In this document: positions 45,166 to 52,773 of the stretch, one piece after another
Layout of the letters: the number at the start of each line of letters is the position of its first letter
Position numbering within the stretch: the first letter of the stretch is position 1
DNA from: Pedobacter boryungensis
Lineage (GTDB): Bacteria > Bacteroidota > Bacteroidia > Sphingobacteriales > Sphingobacteriaceae
Length of the DNA: 64,000 nucleotides
Assembly: GCF_013204825.1 (NCBI RefSeq)
Contig: NZ_JABMKV010000001.1
Span: 682,001 to 746,000 of the forward strand
Reading direction: 5' to 3'
Translations under genes and position numbers: made by a program
Notes under the pieces: generated by a model
Told to the model about the DNA's origin: nothing
The model's database searches: none
What the model saw: the letters and a program-made list of their open reading frames with translations, nothing else

Positions 45166-45849
45166 ATGAAAACGATTTTTAACAAAACATCTGCAATCAT
45201 ATTAACTGTAATTTGTATGATAGCCTTAATGTCATCATGTAAAAAAAATAATGATGATGTAATTGTGGAAGGAACCGCCAATTTAAGAGTGGTAAACTCT
45301 GTACAAGGTTCAAGTTCTCAAGATTTTTATCAAAGAGATACTAAATTAACAACATCTGCAGTAGCTTATGGAGAAAGTAGTGGTTATTTAACTGCTCAGT
45401 CTGGGGCAAGTTCAGTTTCATTTAGAAATTCAGGCTCAACTACTGCAAATGTTAGTGCTAGTGTAGGCATTAAAGCAAACGCATCTTATACTGTTTTTTA
45501 TTACACAAATGCTAGTGGTACAGCACAATTAAATGGATTTGAAGATGATAATACTGCACCAGCTTCAGGAAAATCTAAAGTTAGATTTGTGAATGTAGGT
45601 TCGGCCTTGGCTAATTCTATTAATGTTGTAGCAGCTGGTGGAGCTTCATTAACTGCAGGCTTAACCTTTGGTTATTCATCACCTTACAGTACCATTGATG
45701 CTAATACAGCATTGAATGTTAATATTTTAAGTTCAGCGAATACAACCGTTATTCCTGGCACAACTTTCCAATCGGGAAAAATTTATACCATTTGGTTTGA
45801 TGCTACAAATACAACAACTGCAAGCTATCATGTGATTGTACAGAATTAA
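45166..45849 (+). CDS. DUF4397 domain lipoprotein
   Basis: 227 residues. Lipobox IALMSSC (Cys about 25) followed by KKNNDD. The mature part has two similar beta-rich blocks: ANLRVVNSVQGSSSQDFYQ, and KVRFVNVGSALANSINVVAA, the DUF4397 repeat pattern. Ser/Thr/Ala-rich and probably surface or periplasmic. Family function unknown. Own terminator at 45868-45897. Confidence 0.8.
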   Translation: MKTIFNKTSAIILTVICMIALMSSCKKNNDDVIVEGTANLRVVNSVQGSSSQDFYQRDTKLTTSAVAYGESSGYLTAQSGASSVSFRNSGSTTANVSASVGIKANASYTVFYYTNASGTAQLNGFEDDNTAPASGKSKVRFVNVGSALANSINVVAAGGASLTAGLTFGYSSPYSTIDANTALNVNILSSANTTVIPGTTFQSGKIYTIWFDATNTTTASYHVIVQN

Positions 45850-45867
45850 AAAAGCTATAAAAATTTT

Positions 45868-45897
45868 AAAAAGCATTGTGAACAGCAATGCTTTTTT
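45868..45897 (+). terminator. Terminator after the DUF4397 gene
   Basis: 11-bp stem AAAAAGCATTG / CAATGCTTTTT with a 7-base loop and a following T-run. Confidence 0.85.
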
Positions 45898-45923
45898 TAT
45901 GCCTTAACAATAGTAAATTTTCC

Positions 45924-45931
45924 TATTTTTG
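45924..45931 (+). promoter_or_regulatory. Candidate -7 element of the HipA-like/DUF3037 pair (TATTTTTG)
   Basis: Exact TAnnTTTG match, 17 bases before the ATG at 45949. No clear -33 partner. Confidence 0.4.
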
Positions 45932-45948
45932 ATAAATAAGCCCACTTA

Positions 45949-46752
45949 ATGATCAAAACAGATAATCCATCTTTATATATTAGAACAGTAAATGTTACAA
46001 GGTATGTTACGCCTTTACGTGAGGGCGGTTCTATGCCAGCAATTGCAGAAGCTGATGATGGATTTTTATATGTGTTAAAATTTCGTGGTGCCGGACAAGG
46101 TTATAAAGCACTAATAGCTGAAATTATAGGCGGAGAAATTGCTCGTAAATTGGGATTAAAAGTTCCTGAATTAGTATTTGCGAAATTGGATGAAGCTTTT
46201 GGCAGAACAGAACCTGATGAAGAAATACAAGATTTATTGAAGGCCAGCGTAGGTTTAAATTTAGCATTACATTATTTATCAGGTGCTATTACCTATGATC
46301 CAACAGTGGCCAAAATTGATTCTCTATTGGCATCGCAAATCGTATGGTTAGATTGTTTGCTAACAAATATGGATCGTACTGCTCGTAACACGAATATGTT
46401 GGTTTGGCATAAAGAATTATGGCTAATTGACCATGGTGCATCCTTGTATTTTCATCATTCGTGGCAAAATTGGGAGGAGCAAGCAAAAAGATCTTTTGTA
46501 TTGGTAAAAGATCATGTATTGTTATTGCAAGCCAGCCAATTAGAAGAAGTTAACAAAAGCTTTATCTCCATTTTAACACCAGAAATTATAAATAATATAT
46601 TGAATTTAATACCGGATGAATGGTTAAATGAAGATATATTTCAGAGCAGTCAAGCTCAAAGAGATGCGTATGCTCTATTTTTAAATACTAGAATTGCTCA
46701 TTCAGATATTTTTGTTAAAGAAGCTCAACATGCGAGAGAAACACTTATTTGA
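45949..46752 (+). CDS. HipA-like kinase-fold protein
   Basis: 267 residues. GGSMPAIAEADDGFLYVLKFRGAGQG carries the nucleotide-binding Lys of a HipA-type kinase fold. WLDCLLTNMDRTARNTNMLV supplies the catalytic Asp and metal Asn, and LWLIDHGASLYFHH replaces DFG with DHG. It is shorter than HipA toxin (about 435) and no HipB-type antitoxin is adjacent. Instead the next gene encodes DUF3037, overlapping by 23 bases, a pairing I have seen for this family. Kinase activity is plausible; the target is unknown. Confidence 0.78.
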   Translation: MIKTDNPSLYIRTVNVTRYVTPLREGGSMPAIAEADDGFLYVLKFRGAGQGYKALIAEIIGGEIARKLGLKVPELVFAKLDEAFGRTEPDEEIQDLLKASVGLNLALHYLSGAITYDPTVAKIDSLLASQIVWLDCLLTNMDRTARNTNMLVWHKELWLIDHGASLYFHHSWQNWEEQAKRSFVLVKDHVLLLQASQLEEVNKSFISILTPEIINNILNLIPDEWLNEDIFQSSQAQRDAYALFLNTRIAHSDIFVKEAQHARETLI

Positions 46753-47113
46753 GTATGCAGTAATTCGTGTTGTGCCAAGGGTAGAACGTGAAGAATTCCT
46801 CAACGTAGGGGTAATCTTATATTGTGCTGATCAGAAATTTTTGAAATGTATATTTGAGATAGATGAAACTCGTTTATCTGCCTTTGCGTGTAAAATAGAA
46901 ACGTCTATTATTCTTTCTAATTTAACAGCTATTGAAAAAATATGCATAGGTGGTGCGGAAGCTGGTCCAATAGGACAATTAGATATTGCGTCACGTTTTC
47001 GCTGGCTTACAGCTACACGAAGTACTGTAGTACAAGCATCTAAAGTACACCCTGGTTTTTGCGTGAATGCAGAAGAAACTTTGCAAAGGCTACACCAACA
47101 ATTAGTGCTTTAA
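46730..47113 (+). CDS. DUF3037 domain protein
   Basis: 127 residues from the ATG at 46730 (MREKHLFEYAVIRVVPRVER); the longer frame begins at a TTG. It overlaps the HipA-like gene by 23 bases. The core YAVIRVVPRVEREEFLNVGV, then FRWLTATRSTVVQASKVHPG near 92, matches DUF3037, a small uncharacterised domain commonly encoded next to HipA-like kinases. Probably acts with its partner; role unknown. Confidence 0.8.
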   Translation: MREKHLFEYAVIRVVPRVEREEFLNVGVILYCADQKFLKCIFEIDETRLSAFACKIETSIILSNLTAIEKICIGGAEAGPIGQLDIASRFRWLTATRSTVVQASKVHPGFCVNAEETLQRLHQQLVL

Positions 47114-47184
47114 TTAAATTATCAAACTATGGTTAATTTCTTGTTGCGTTTTAAAAGACGTAATTTGCGCTAAAATTGAAAAAA

Positions 47185-47523
47185 ATGACTGAGGTTAGAA
47201 CTATTCCTGAATTTAAAGACTTTAAAACATTTTATAAAAAAGCTGTTGAACCATTAAAAAAAGCAAATATTGCTCAAATCAGGTTAGATGGGAAATTAAA
47301 AGGTAATACTAGAAATGTTTTTGCTTATTTCTGGTATATGGATAAAAAATGGAAAGTAAATGCTGACACTTATATTGATCGCTTAAAAATTGCTTTTGAT
47401 GAATTTGCTAAATCTGATGAACCTTTTATTATTAAACCAACTCGAGATTATAAAGGAGAAAGTTTATCTATTAAAGGTCAGCCAATTCGAAACAGTAAAT
47501 TTTATGTTTATTTAGCAACATAA
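47185..47523 (+). CDS. Hypothetical cytosolic protein
   Basis: 112 residues from the ATG at 47185 (MTEVRTIPEFKDFKTFY); a TTG at 47176 would add three Lys-rich residues. I do not recognise the family. It is basic and rich in Lys and aromatic residues (NVFAYFWYMDKKWKVNADTY), with a predicted alpha start and beta end. No signal peptide. It is convergent with the beta-CASP nuclease gene with one base between. A -33 TTG (47141) and a near-consensus TAATTTG (47161) precede it. Confidence 0.6.
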   Translation: MTEVRTIPEFKDFKTFYKKAVEPLKKANIAQIRLDGKLKGNTRNVFAYFWYMDKKWKVNADTYIDRLKIAFDEFAKSDEPFIIKPTRDYKGESLSIKGQPIRNSKFYVYLAT

Positions 47524-47524
47524 C

Positions 47525-48910
47525 TTAAAGAATTATTTCTTCTCCTTTTTCTGGTATCGAAACACTATAGCCTTCTTCAGTTAGTGAATTAGCTAAAGCC
47601 GACATGCTTTTAATTTCTCCATGAACCAAAAAAACCTTTTTTAAGGTATGTTGATTTTGTTGTTTTACGGTTTCAACTAAATCATTGTGGTCTCCGTGTC
47701 CACTTAATAGGTCAGTTTTTTTGATGGCTGCATAAACCATCAGGTCGCGATTTCGTAAACGAATAATAGGATCACCTCTCAATAATCTATCTCCTAATGT
47801 TCCTTTTGCACAATATCCTATAAATAAAATGGTGCAATAATAATTTTGAATATTATAATAAAGATGATCTTGTATTCTGCCACCTTCTAACATTCCAGCA
47901 GAAGAAATAATGATACAAGGTTCTAAATAATTACTTACAGATAAGCTTTCTTTACGATCATGGACATAGATTAAATTCTCAAACTCAAATTCATCACCTT
48001 TGGTTTTATAAAAGTCCTTAGCCTCTTCATTTACCAATTCATGGTGTTTTCGATAAACTTCAGTAGCATAATTTGCCAACGGACTATCTACAAATATTTG
48101 AACAGGTGGGAGCAAGCCTTTACTGAAAATTTGATTTAATGTAAATACTAAAGATTGTGTTCTTCCAATACTAAAAGCTGGAATAATTAATCTACCTGGA
48201 CTTTTAATACAGGTTTCATTAATGGTTTCTATCAATTTTTCTTGTAAAGTGCTATCCGTTGTATGCAATCTACCACCATAAGTAGATTCGCATACTAAAT
48301 AATCAACTTGTGGTAAAGGCTGTGGATCTATTAATACTGGATAATTTTTCCTGCCTATATCACCAGTAAAGCCTATTTTCTTTGTTATTCCATTTTCTAC
48401 AATATTTAAAATAATAGCGGCTGCACCCAATAAATGTCCAACCGGAATGAAAGTTAATTCAATAGCACCATTAATTTTAAAAGGTTTATTAAAACCAATT
48501 GTAACAAAGCGGCTTACAGTTTCCATTACATGCTTTTGCAGGTATAATGGTTGAGGTCCAGAAAATCCACGTTTACTTCTTAATTTTCTTTTTTGTTTCC
48601 CAAGAAATATATTTACCGAATCCAATAAAAGCAATTCGGCTAAATCTGCTGTAGGCGATGTACATAGAATTTGTCCTTCAAATCCCATACATAAAAGCGT
48701 AGGTAAATTACCAGAATGATCAATATGGGCGTGAGTTAATATTACCACATCAATCATTGCTGGATCAAATGGAAAATATTGATTTTCTTCTTGATAAGTG
48801 CCTTTTTCGTAATCTAGGCCACAATCTATAAGTATGGAGTAATTTTCTGTTTGCAATAAATGCATGCTGCCAGTTACCTGTTGTGCAGCTCCCCAAATAG
48901 TTAATTTCAT
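47525..48910 (-). CDS. MBL-fold beta-CASP RNA-processing hydrolase (CPSF73-like)
   Basis: 461 residues. Metallo-beta-lactamase site LTHAHIDHSGNLP near 59, GHLLGAAAIIL with metal His near 158, GFTGDIGR near 177. The beta-CASP domain (about 200-330) includes RLIIPAFSIGRTQSL, then IISSAGMLEGGRIQDHL. Motif C SGHGDHNDLV near 408 and the late His in VHGEIKSM belong to the RNA-metabolising MBL domain. Likely an RNase (endo and/or 5' exo) acting in the cytosol. Its monocistronic position gives no pathway hint. Confidence 0.9.
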   Translation of the reverse strand: MKLTIWGAAQQVTGSMHLLQTENYSILIDCGLDYEKGTYQEENQYFPFDPAMIDVVILTHAHIDHSGNLPTLLCMGFEGQILCTSPTADLAELLLLDSVNIFLGKQKRKLRSKRGFSGPQPLYLQKHVMETVSRFVTIGFNKPFKINGAIELTFIPVGHLLGAAAIILNIVENGITKKIGFTGDIGRKNYPVLIDPQPLPQVDYLVCESTYGGRLHTTDSTLQEKLIETINETCIKSPGRLIIPAFSIGRTQSLVFTLNQIFSKGLLPPVQIFVDSPLANYATEVYRKHHELVNEEAKDFYKTKGDEFEFENLIYVHDRKESLSVSNYLEPCIIISSAGMLEGGRIQDHLYYNIQNYYCTILFIGYCAKGTLGDRLLRGDPIIRLRNRDLMVYAAIKKTDLLSGHGDHNDLVETVKQQNQHTLKKVFLVHGEIKSMSALANSLTEEGYSVSIPEKGEEIIL

Positions 48911-48992
48911 GTAATCGTACTTCTTTTAGCTAGAAGGCAAGATATCATTTTTTAACCCAAAGAATAATATCTTTTGGAGAAATTGTTTAGAA

Positions 48993-49015
48993 ACTCCCGC
49001 AGTTTTAGCGAGAGT
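48993..49015 (-). terminator. Possible terminator of the small basic protein gene
   Basis: Stem ACTCTCGC / GCGGGAGT on the minus strand (one G-U pair, 7-base loop) 12 bases after the stop at 49027. The T-run is weak. Confidence 0.45.
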
Positions 49016-49026
49016 TGTGTCGATGT

Positions 49027-49212
49027 TTATTTCTTTTCAGGAGGAGTAGAAACGATTTCTCCAAACTCATTTACATAAGCCATCATACTATCTAAATCGC
49101 CACCTGTTGAGTTTTGTTGACGTTCTAACTTGCGTTCTAACTTGTCTTCTTTTTTCTTTTGTCTATTTTTTTCTAATTGTTTTTTCATGAAAGTAGCCTG
49201 AGACTTTGCCAT
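49027..49212 (-). CDS. Small highly basic protein, cold-shock-associated type
   Basis: 61 residues: MAKSQATFMKKQLEKNRQKK, then alternating Lys/Glu/Arg helix, then GGDLDSMMAYVNEFGEIVST and PPEKK. The MAKSQ start, the charged helix and the LDxMxAYVxExG..TPP ending are a pattern I remember from Bacteroidetes proteins annotated near or as cold-shock proteins, but there is no CSD fold here. Likely an RNA- or ribosome-associated peptide. It has a long structured leader (see 49213-49422). Confidence 0.65.
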   Translation of the reverse strand: MAKSQATFMKKQLEKNRQKKKEDKLERKLERQQNSTGGDLDSMMAYVNEFGEIVSTPPEKK

Positions 49213-49567
49213 ATATATTGTATTAATTTAAAACCGACTATTCTCTGAATTTACCTTTTATTGATCTTTTTAACGCGTTTTGTTAAAATGGACTAGATCG
49301 CTACGTATATTTTATCCTGCATGACAACGGTTAGTCTGCTAAAGATTGGAATGCTGAACCTTAATGGCTCAGTAGGTATTGTATCGAGAAAAGTATATTG
49401 ATATTCCGTTATTGCAAATATAGGCATTTTTAACGAAAAACTAAAACGCGAGTAAGTTGTTATGATACTATGTAAATGGAGTTTTTAGAAATTATTTCTT
49501 CAGAAATTAAATCTTGGCATCATTTTTACATTATAAGAAACATAATTAACACTAAATTAAATTGAAC
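49213..49567. other. 355-base spacer with a structured leader-like block
   Basis: No protein gene. The part at about 49280-49385 is more GC-rich than its surroundings and can fold (for example GGTTAG at 49329 with CTGAACC near 49356). A TATATTTG -7-like octamer on the minus strand lies at 49415-49422, which would make this block part of a leader of roughly 195 bases for the 49212 gene. The right part (49430-49567) is A/T-rich and belongs to the glycine-zipper gene promoter. Confidence 0.5.
49415..49422 (-). promoter_or_regulatory. Candidate -7 element for the small basic protein gene
   Basis: Minus strand TATATTTG, an exact TAnnTTTG match. It predicts a long 5' untranslated region. No good -33 element seen. 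Confidence 0.35.
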
Positions 49568-50035
49568 ATGAAAAAGATATTCGCAATAGTTGCATTAGCT
49601 ACAGTATTAGCTTCATGTAGCAACAAAGCCAAAGAAGAAGCATTGGCAAAACAACAAGCAATGGTAGCTGTTAGAGACAGCTTAAAATTAGATAGCTTTA
49701 AACGTGCTGAAGTTGTAAAACAACAACAGTTAATAGAAGAGAAACATCAAGCAGAATTAGCTGCAGCAAGACGTAGTTCTTCATCTACCTATTCATCAAG
49801 TGGTTCATCTACAACAACATCAGCTGGTACAACTACAGCAGCAAAGAAAAAAGGCTGGAGTGATGCTGCAAAAGGCACAGCAATTGGTGCTGGAGTGGGT
49901 GCATTAGGTGGTATTTTAATTGATAAAAAAGATGGTAGAGGTGCGATTATTGGTGGTTTAGCTGGCGCTGGTGCTGGTTATGCAATTGGTAGGGCTCAAG
50001 ATAGAAAAAGCGGTAGAGTACAACCTAAAAATTAA
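49568..50035 (+). CDS. Glycine-zipper lipoprotein
   Basis: 155 residues from the ATG at 49568 (MKKIFAIVALATVLASC); a TTG at 49562 adds two residues. Lipobox VLASC (Cys about 17) then SNKAKEEA. A charged coiled helix and a Ser/Thr-rich linker (about 75-100) follow. The C-terminal glycine-zipper region (AIGAGVGALGGILIDKK, then GGLAGAGAGYAIGRAQDR) likely inserts in or packs against a membrane. Own strong terminator. Envelope stress or structural role likely; not defined. Confidence 0.8.
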   Translation: MKKIFAIVALATVLASCSNKAKEEALAKQQAMVAVRDSLKLDSFKRAEVVKQQQLIEEKHQAELAAARRSSSSTYSSSGSSTTTSAGTTTAAKKKGWSDAAKGTAIGAGVGALGGILIDKKDGRGAIIGGLAGAGAGYAIGRAQDRKSGRVQPKN

Positions 50036-50059
50036 TATATAAATATAAAGAGTTATTTT

Positions 50060-50099
50060 AAAAAGGTCCAAACAGTTATAACTGTTTGGACCTTTTTTT
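50060..50099 (+). terminator. Strong terminator after the glycine-zipper lipoprotein gene
   Basis: Near-perfect 19-bp self-complementary stretch: AAAAAGGTCCAAACAGTT with its complement AACTGTTTGGACCTTTTT, followed by Ts, about 25 bases after the stop. Confidence 0.9.
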
Positions 50100-50230
50100 T
50101 GCCTTTTAACTCGACATTCTGTATAGAAGAAGATGAACAAGCAATAAATTTATCTATTACTGATTTTAACTATTGGCTCAGTTATAATTCGGAGATTAGT
50201 CGCAGTTAGTTCGGATACGATTGTCACAAG

Positions 50231-50274
50231 TCCGACCAAACCCCGACGAAACTCCGACCAAACCCCGAACCAAG
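50231..50274. repeat. Four tandem 11-bp units, consensus YCCGACSAAAC
   Basis: TCCGACCAAAC, CCCGACGAAAC, TCCGACCAAAC, CCCGAACCAAG follow each other without gaps. Units 1 and 3 are identical, so the array is also a 22-bp repeat. Strong strand bias: nearly free of G except at CG steps. Confidence 0.7.
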
Positions 50275-50413
50275 ATCGTTTCATTAATCATGCTTTTATT
50301 AAAGGTAATATTCAGTTGATAAGAATTAATTAATAGTGTTTTGCGATTTAACTTAGTTAATTGGACAGTATTAAAATTGTACATATCATTGTATAATTTA
50401 TAATATCAATAAA

Positions 50414-51499
50414 ATGTACATTTTTATCATTGCACTTCTATTTATTGTTTTTTTTGCAGTTTATATTTTAAACTTGCCAGTTTTTGGTCGATTACCTAAA
50501 GGAGAGCGCCTGAAAAAGATTAGTAATTTGGCTAATTACAAAAATGGAGCAATTGAAAATCAATCTCCAACACCTGCTCTTCCAGAAAATGTATCTTATT
50601 TGATGGTTATAAGAGAAATGATAAAAGGAAATGTAAACAGCATCCCAAAACATCCTATACCGTACGAAATCCCAAACTTTGATCGTTCAGAAAAACTAAA
50701 ACTCACATGGTTTGGGCATTCTTCTTATTTAATTCAAGTTGATGGGTTAAATATATTGGTGGATCCTGTTTTTAGTAAAAGAACGTCGCCATTTCAATTT
50801 ATAGGAACGAAAAATTTTGGAGGTACAGATTTTCTTGAGCTTGAAGATTTACCGGCTTTAGATATCATTCTCATTACTCACGATCATTACGATCATTTGG
50901 ATTATAATTCCATTTTAAAACTGAACGATAAAACAACTCAATTTGTGACTTCTTTAGGTGTAGGGGCACATTTAGAACGTTGGGGTATTTCTGCAGAAAA
51001 AATTACTGAATTGGCATGGGGAGAGGAAATATCTCCCTTGGCAAATCTCAGTTTCACTGCAGCTCCTGCTAGACACTTTTCTGGAAGAAGATTTAAAAGA
51101 AATCAAACTGTTTGGTCTTCATTCATCCTTAAAACAAAAAATAATAATATTTATCTAGGTGGAGATTCTGGTTACGATGAACATTTTAAAAGTATTGGAG
51201 AAAAATACGGACCATTTGATTTAGCAATTTTAGAATGTGGACAGTACAATAAAATGTGGCCATTAATTCATATGTTTCCTGAAGAAGTTGCGCAAGCCAG
51301 TATTGATTTAAAAGCTAAAAACTTGCTCCCGGTGCATTGGGGTAAATTTAAATTAGCCTTACACGACTGGGATGAGCCTATAAAGAGATTAACAAAAAAA
51401 GCTGCAGAACTACATGTTCCAGTTTTAACACCCAAAATAGGAGAGACATTTTCCTTGGAGGGAAATCAAACTACATCACAATGGTGGATAAATTTATAA
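50414..51499 (+). CDS. MBL-fold metallo-hydrolase (NAPE-PLD/UlaG-like), membrane-anchored
   Basis: 361 residues. One N-terminal hydrophobic helix (1-21, FIIALLFIVFFAVYIL). The metal-site series is LTWFGHSSYLIQVDG, NILVDPVFSKRTSPF, THDHYDHLDY, APARHFSGR, YLGGDSGYDEHF and PVHWGKF. The order of motifs matches the UlaG/NAPE-phospholipase D-like branch. Substrate could be a phospholipid or lactone, not resolved. It has a 32-base gap to the following ORF. Confidence 0.85.
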   Translation: MYIFIIALLFIVFFAVYILNLPVFGRLPKGERLKKISNLANYKNGAIENQSPTPALPENVSYLMVIREMIKGNVNSIPKHPIPYEIPNFDRSEKLKLTWFGHSSYLIQVDGLNILVDPVFSKRTSPFQFIGTKNFGGTDFLELEDLPALDIILITHDHYDHLDYNSILKLNDKTTQFVTSLGVGAHLERWGISAEKITELAWGEEISPLANLSFTAAPARHFSGRRFKRNQTVWSSFILKTKNNNIYLGGDSGYDEHFKSIGEKYGPFDLAILECGQYNKMWPLIHMFPEEVAQASIDLKAKNLLPVHWGKFKLALHDWDEPIKRLTKKAAELHVPVLTPKIGETFSLEGNQTTSQWWINL

Positions 51500-51560
51500 A
51501 TTGTTTAAATGAACAATTGGTATTAAATTAGTGTTGTTCTTAAAAGATAAAGCAGAAACC

Positions 51561-51938
51561 ATGAAAACCGATTTTGTAGAAATTTTTCAGACCATCAGAG
51601 CATCCTTACAACCATATGCCGCCAACGGATTTACAGCTCATACAAATAGTGATACGGCTTATGAACTTTGGAGTGAAAAAAACGTAGAGATAGATGGGAA
51701 AAACAGAGCTGAAGTTTATTTTGCAGGTGTCGAAATCCTTGAAGATTATGTCGCCTTTTATTTTATGTCTGAATATGCTGAGGAAGAGATAAAGGGAATT
51801 TCCAATGCAAATTTATTAGAATTATTAGAAGGGAAGTCGTGTTTTCATATCAAAGAGCTGGATGATATTTTGCTAGAACAAATAACCGATATGCTGGCTA
51901 AAGGATTTACAATTTATAAGCAAAAAGGGTGGGTTTAA
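51561..51938 (+). CDS. Hypothetical cytosolic protein
   Basis: 125 residues from the ATG at 51561 (MKTDFVEIFQTIRASLQPYA); the longer frame starts at TTG 51531. No recognised family. It has a helical start, then beta strands (AEVYFAGVEILEDYVAFYFM) and a helical end. The shape is like small DUF1801-type domains but the signature is not clear. Its end overlaps the next gene by 10 bases, indicating coupling. Confidence 0.6.
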   Translation: MKTDFVEIFQTIRASLQPYAANGFTAHTNSDTAYELWSEKNVEIDGKNRAEVYFAGVEILEDYVAFYFMSEYAEEEIKGISNANLLELLEGKSCFHIKELDDILLEQITDMLAKGFTIYKQKGWV

Positions 51939-52771
51939 ATTCTTTTTGGCAAGAAGATTTTTTCTTAACCGTACAAAATTTTAATCACCAAACACAAATT
52001 GCTCAGGTAGATCCATATTTTATTGTTGAGTGCAGTAAAAATATATTTATTCACTTAGTTCCACTTGGCAATAGTTTTAATCCTGAAGAGCTAATCACTT
52101 TGCAGAACCATTATCAAAAAGAAAATGTACAATTAATTCAGCTTTGGGAGGATATTTGGATAGCCAAAAGAGCCCAAGTATTAAACCGAATTCACTCGTT
52201 TTTAGGTTTTAATAAAAGTTTTCATGGGCGTAAAGCTAAAATTGAAGAAGTAAATCAGAAGCAAACCCTAAATTTTTTAACTGAAAATCATGTACAAGGT
52301 TATGTAAAAGCTAAATACAGCTTTGGGTTATTAGCTGATAATGAAATAATTGGTTTAGCTAGTTTTAGTGAGGGAAGGCCAATGAAAAGTAAAGGTGAAA
52401 ACTATCAATCTGCTGAATTAGTGCGTTTTGCATCTAAAGGGGGTTTAACAATTGTAGGTGGATTGAGTAAACTAATAAAGCATTTCACAAAACAAATTGA
52501 GTTAAACGACTTAATGACCTACGCTGATAAAGATTGGTCACTAGGCAAGGGTTACAACAAATTAGGTTTTACTTTAAGTGAAATTACTGGGCCGGCATTT
52601 TTATATGTAAACCGTGAAACCTTAATTCGATATTTTCCTCATCGCTTACCAAAAACTATTTTATTAGCTTTCAAAGAACAAAATGATTTAAATTTGGACG
52701 ATTTTTTAGCATTAAATGGTTTTGTTAAACTTTTTAATACAGGGAATTTAAAATATCACTTACTACTCTAA
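51929..52771 (+). CDS. Unnamed protein with C-terminal phage-type GNAT-like domain
   Basis: 280 residues. Start GTG 51929 (overlapping the previous stop by 10 bases); no ATG occurs until about residue 149. The C-terminal half holds KYSFGLLADNEIIGLASFSE, then SAELVRFASKGGLTIVGGLS, DLMTYADKDWSLGKGYNKLG and FLYVNRETLIRYF. It resembles the acyltransferase-like domain seen beside homing nucleases and in phage proteins. The N-terminal 100 residues have no match I know. It runs into miaA with a 2-base gap. Confidence 0.6.
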   Translation: MGLNSFWQEDFFLTVQNFNHQTQIAQVDPYFIVECSKNIFIHLVPLGNSFNPEELITLQNHYQKENVQLIQLWEDIWIAKRAQVLNRIHSFLGFNKSFHGRKAKIEEVNQKQTLNFLTENHVQGYVKAKYSFGLLADNEIIGLASFSEGRPMKSKGENYQSAELVRFASKGGLTIVGGLSKLIKHFTKQIELNDLMTYADKDWSLGKGYNKLGFTLSEITGPAFLYVNRETLIRYFPHRLPKTILLAFKEQNDLNLDDFLALNGFVKLFNTGNLKYHLLL

Positions 52772-52773
52772 AA

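Larger units (their letters stand above)
50036..50413. other. 378-base spacer: terminator plus tandem-repeat element
   Basis: Holds the terminator at 50060-50099 and four tandem 11-bp units at 50231-50274 that are far more C-rich than the region. A 62-codon minus-strand frame across it (50196-50384) is probably not a gene. The last 100 bases are A/T-rich and lead into the MBL hydrolase gene. Confidence 0.6.

Noticed and set aside
45949..47113. HipBA toxin-antitoxin system
   Set aside because: No HipB-type HTH gene adjacent and the kinase is much shorter than HipA; recorded only as a HipA-like/DUF3037 pair.
49280..49390. tRNA or 6S-like RNA gene in the 49.3 kb spacer
   Set aside because: No cloverleaf or T-loop GTTCRANYC and no convincing long 6S stem; kept as a leader candidate only.
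50231..50274. Short CRISPR or origin iteron array
   Set aside because: Units are 11 bp without spacers, no cas or rep gene nearby.
50196..50384. 62-codon minus-strand open frame across the tandem repeat
   Set aside because: Composition follows the non-coding repeat, no start context, no family; more likely a by-product of the repeat.
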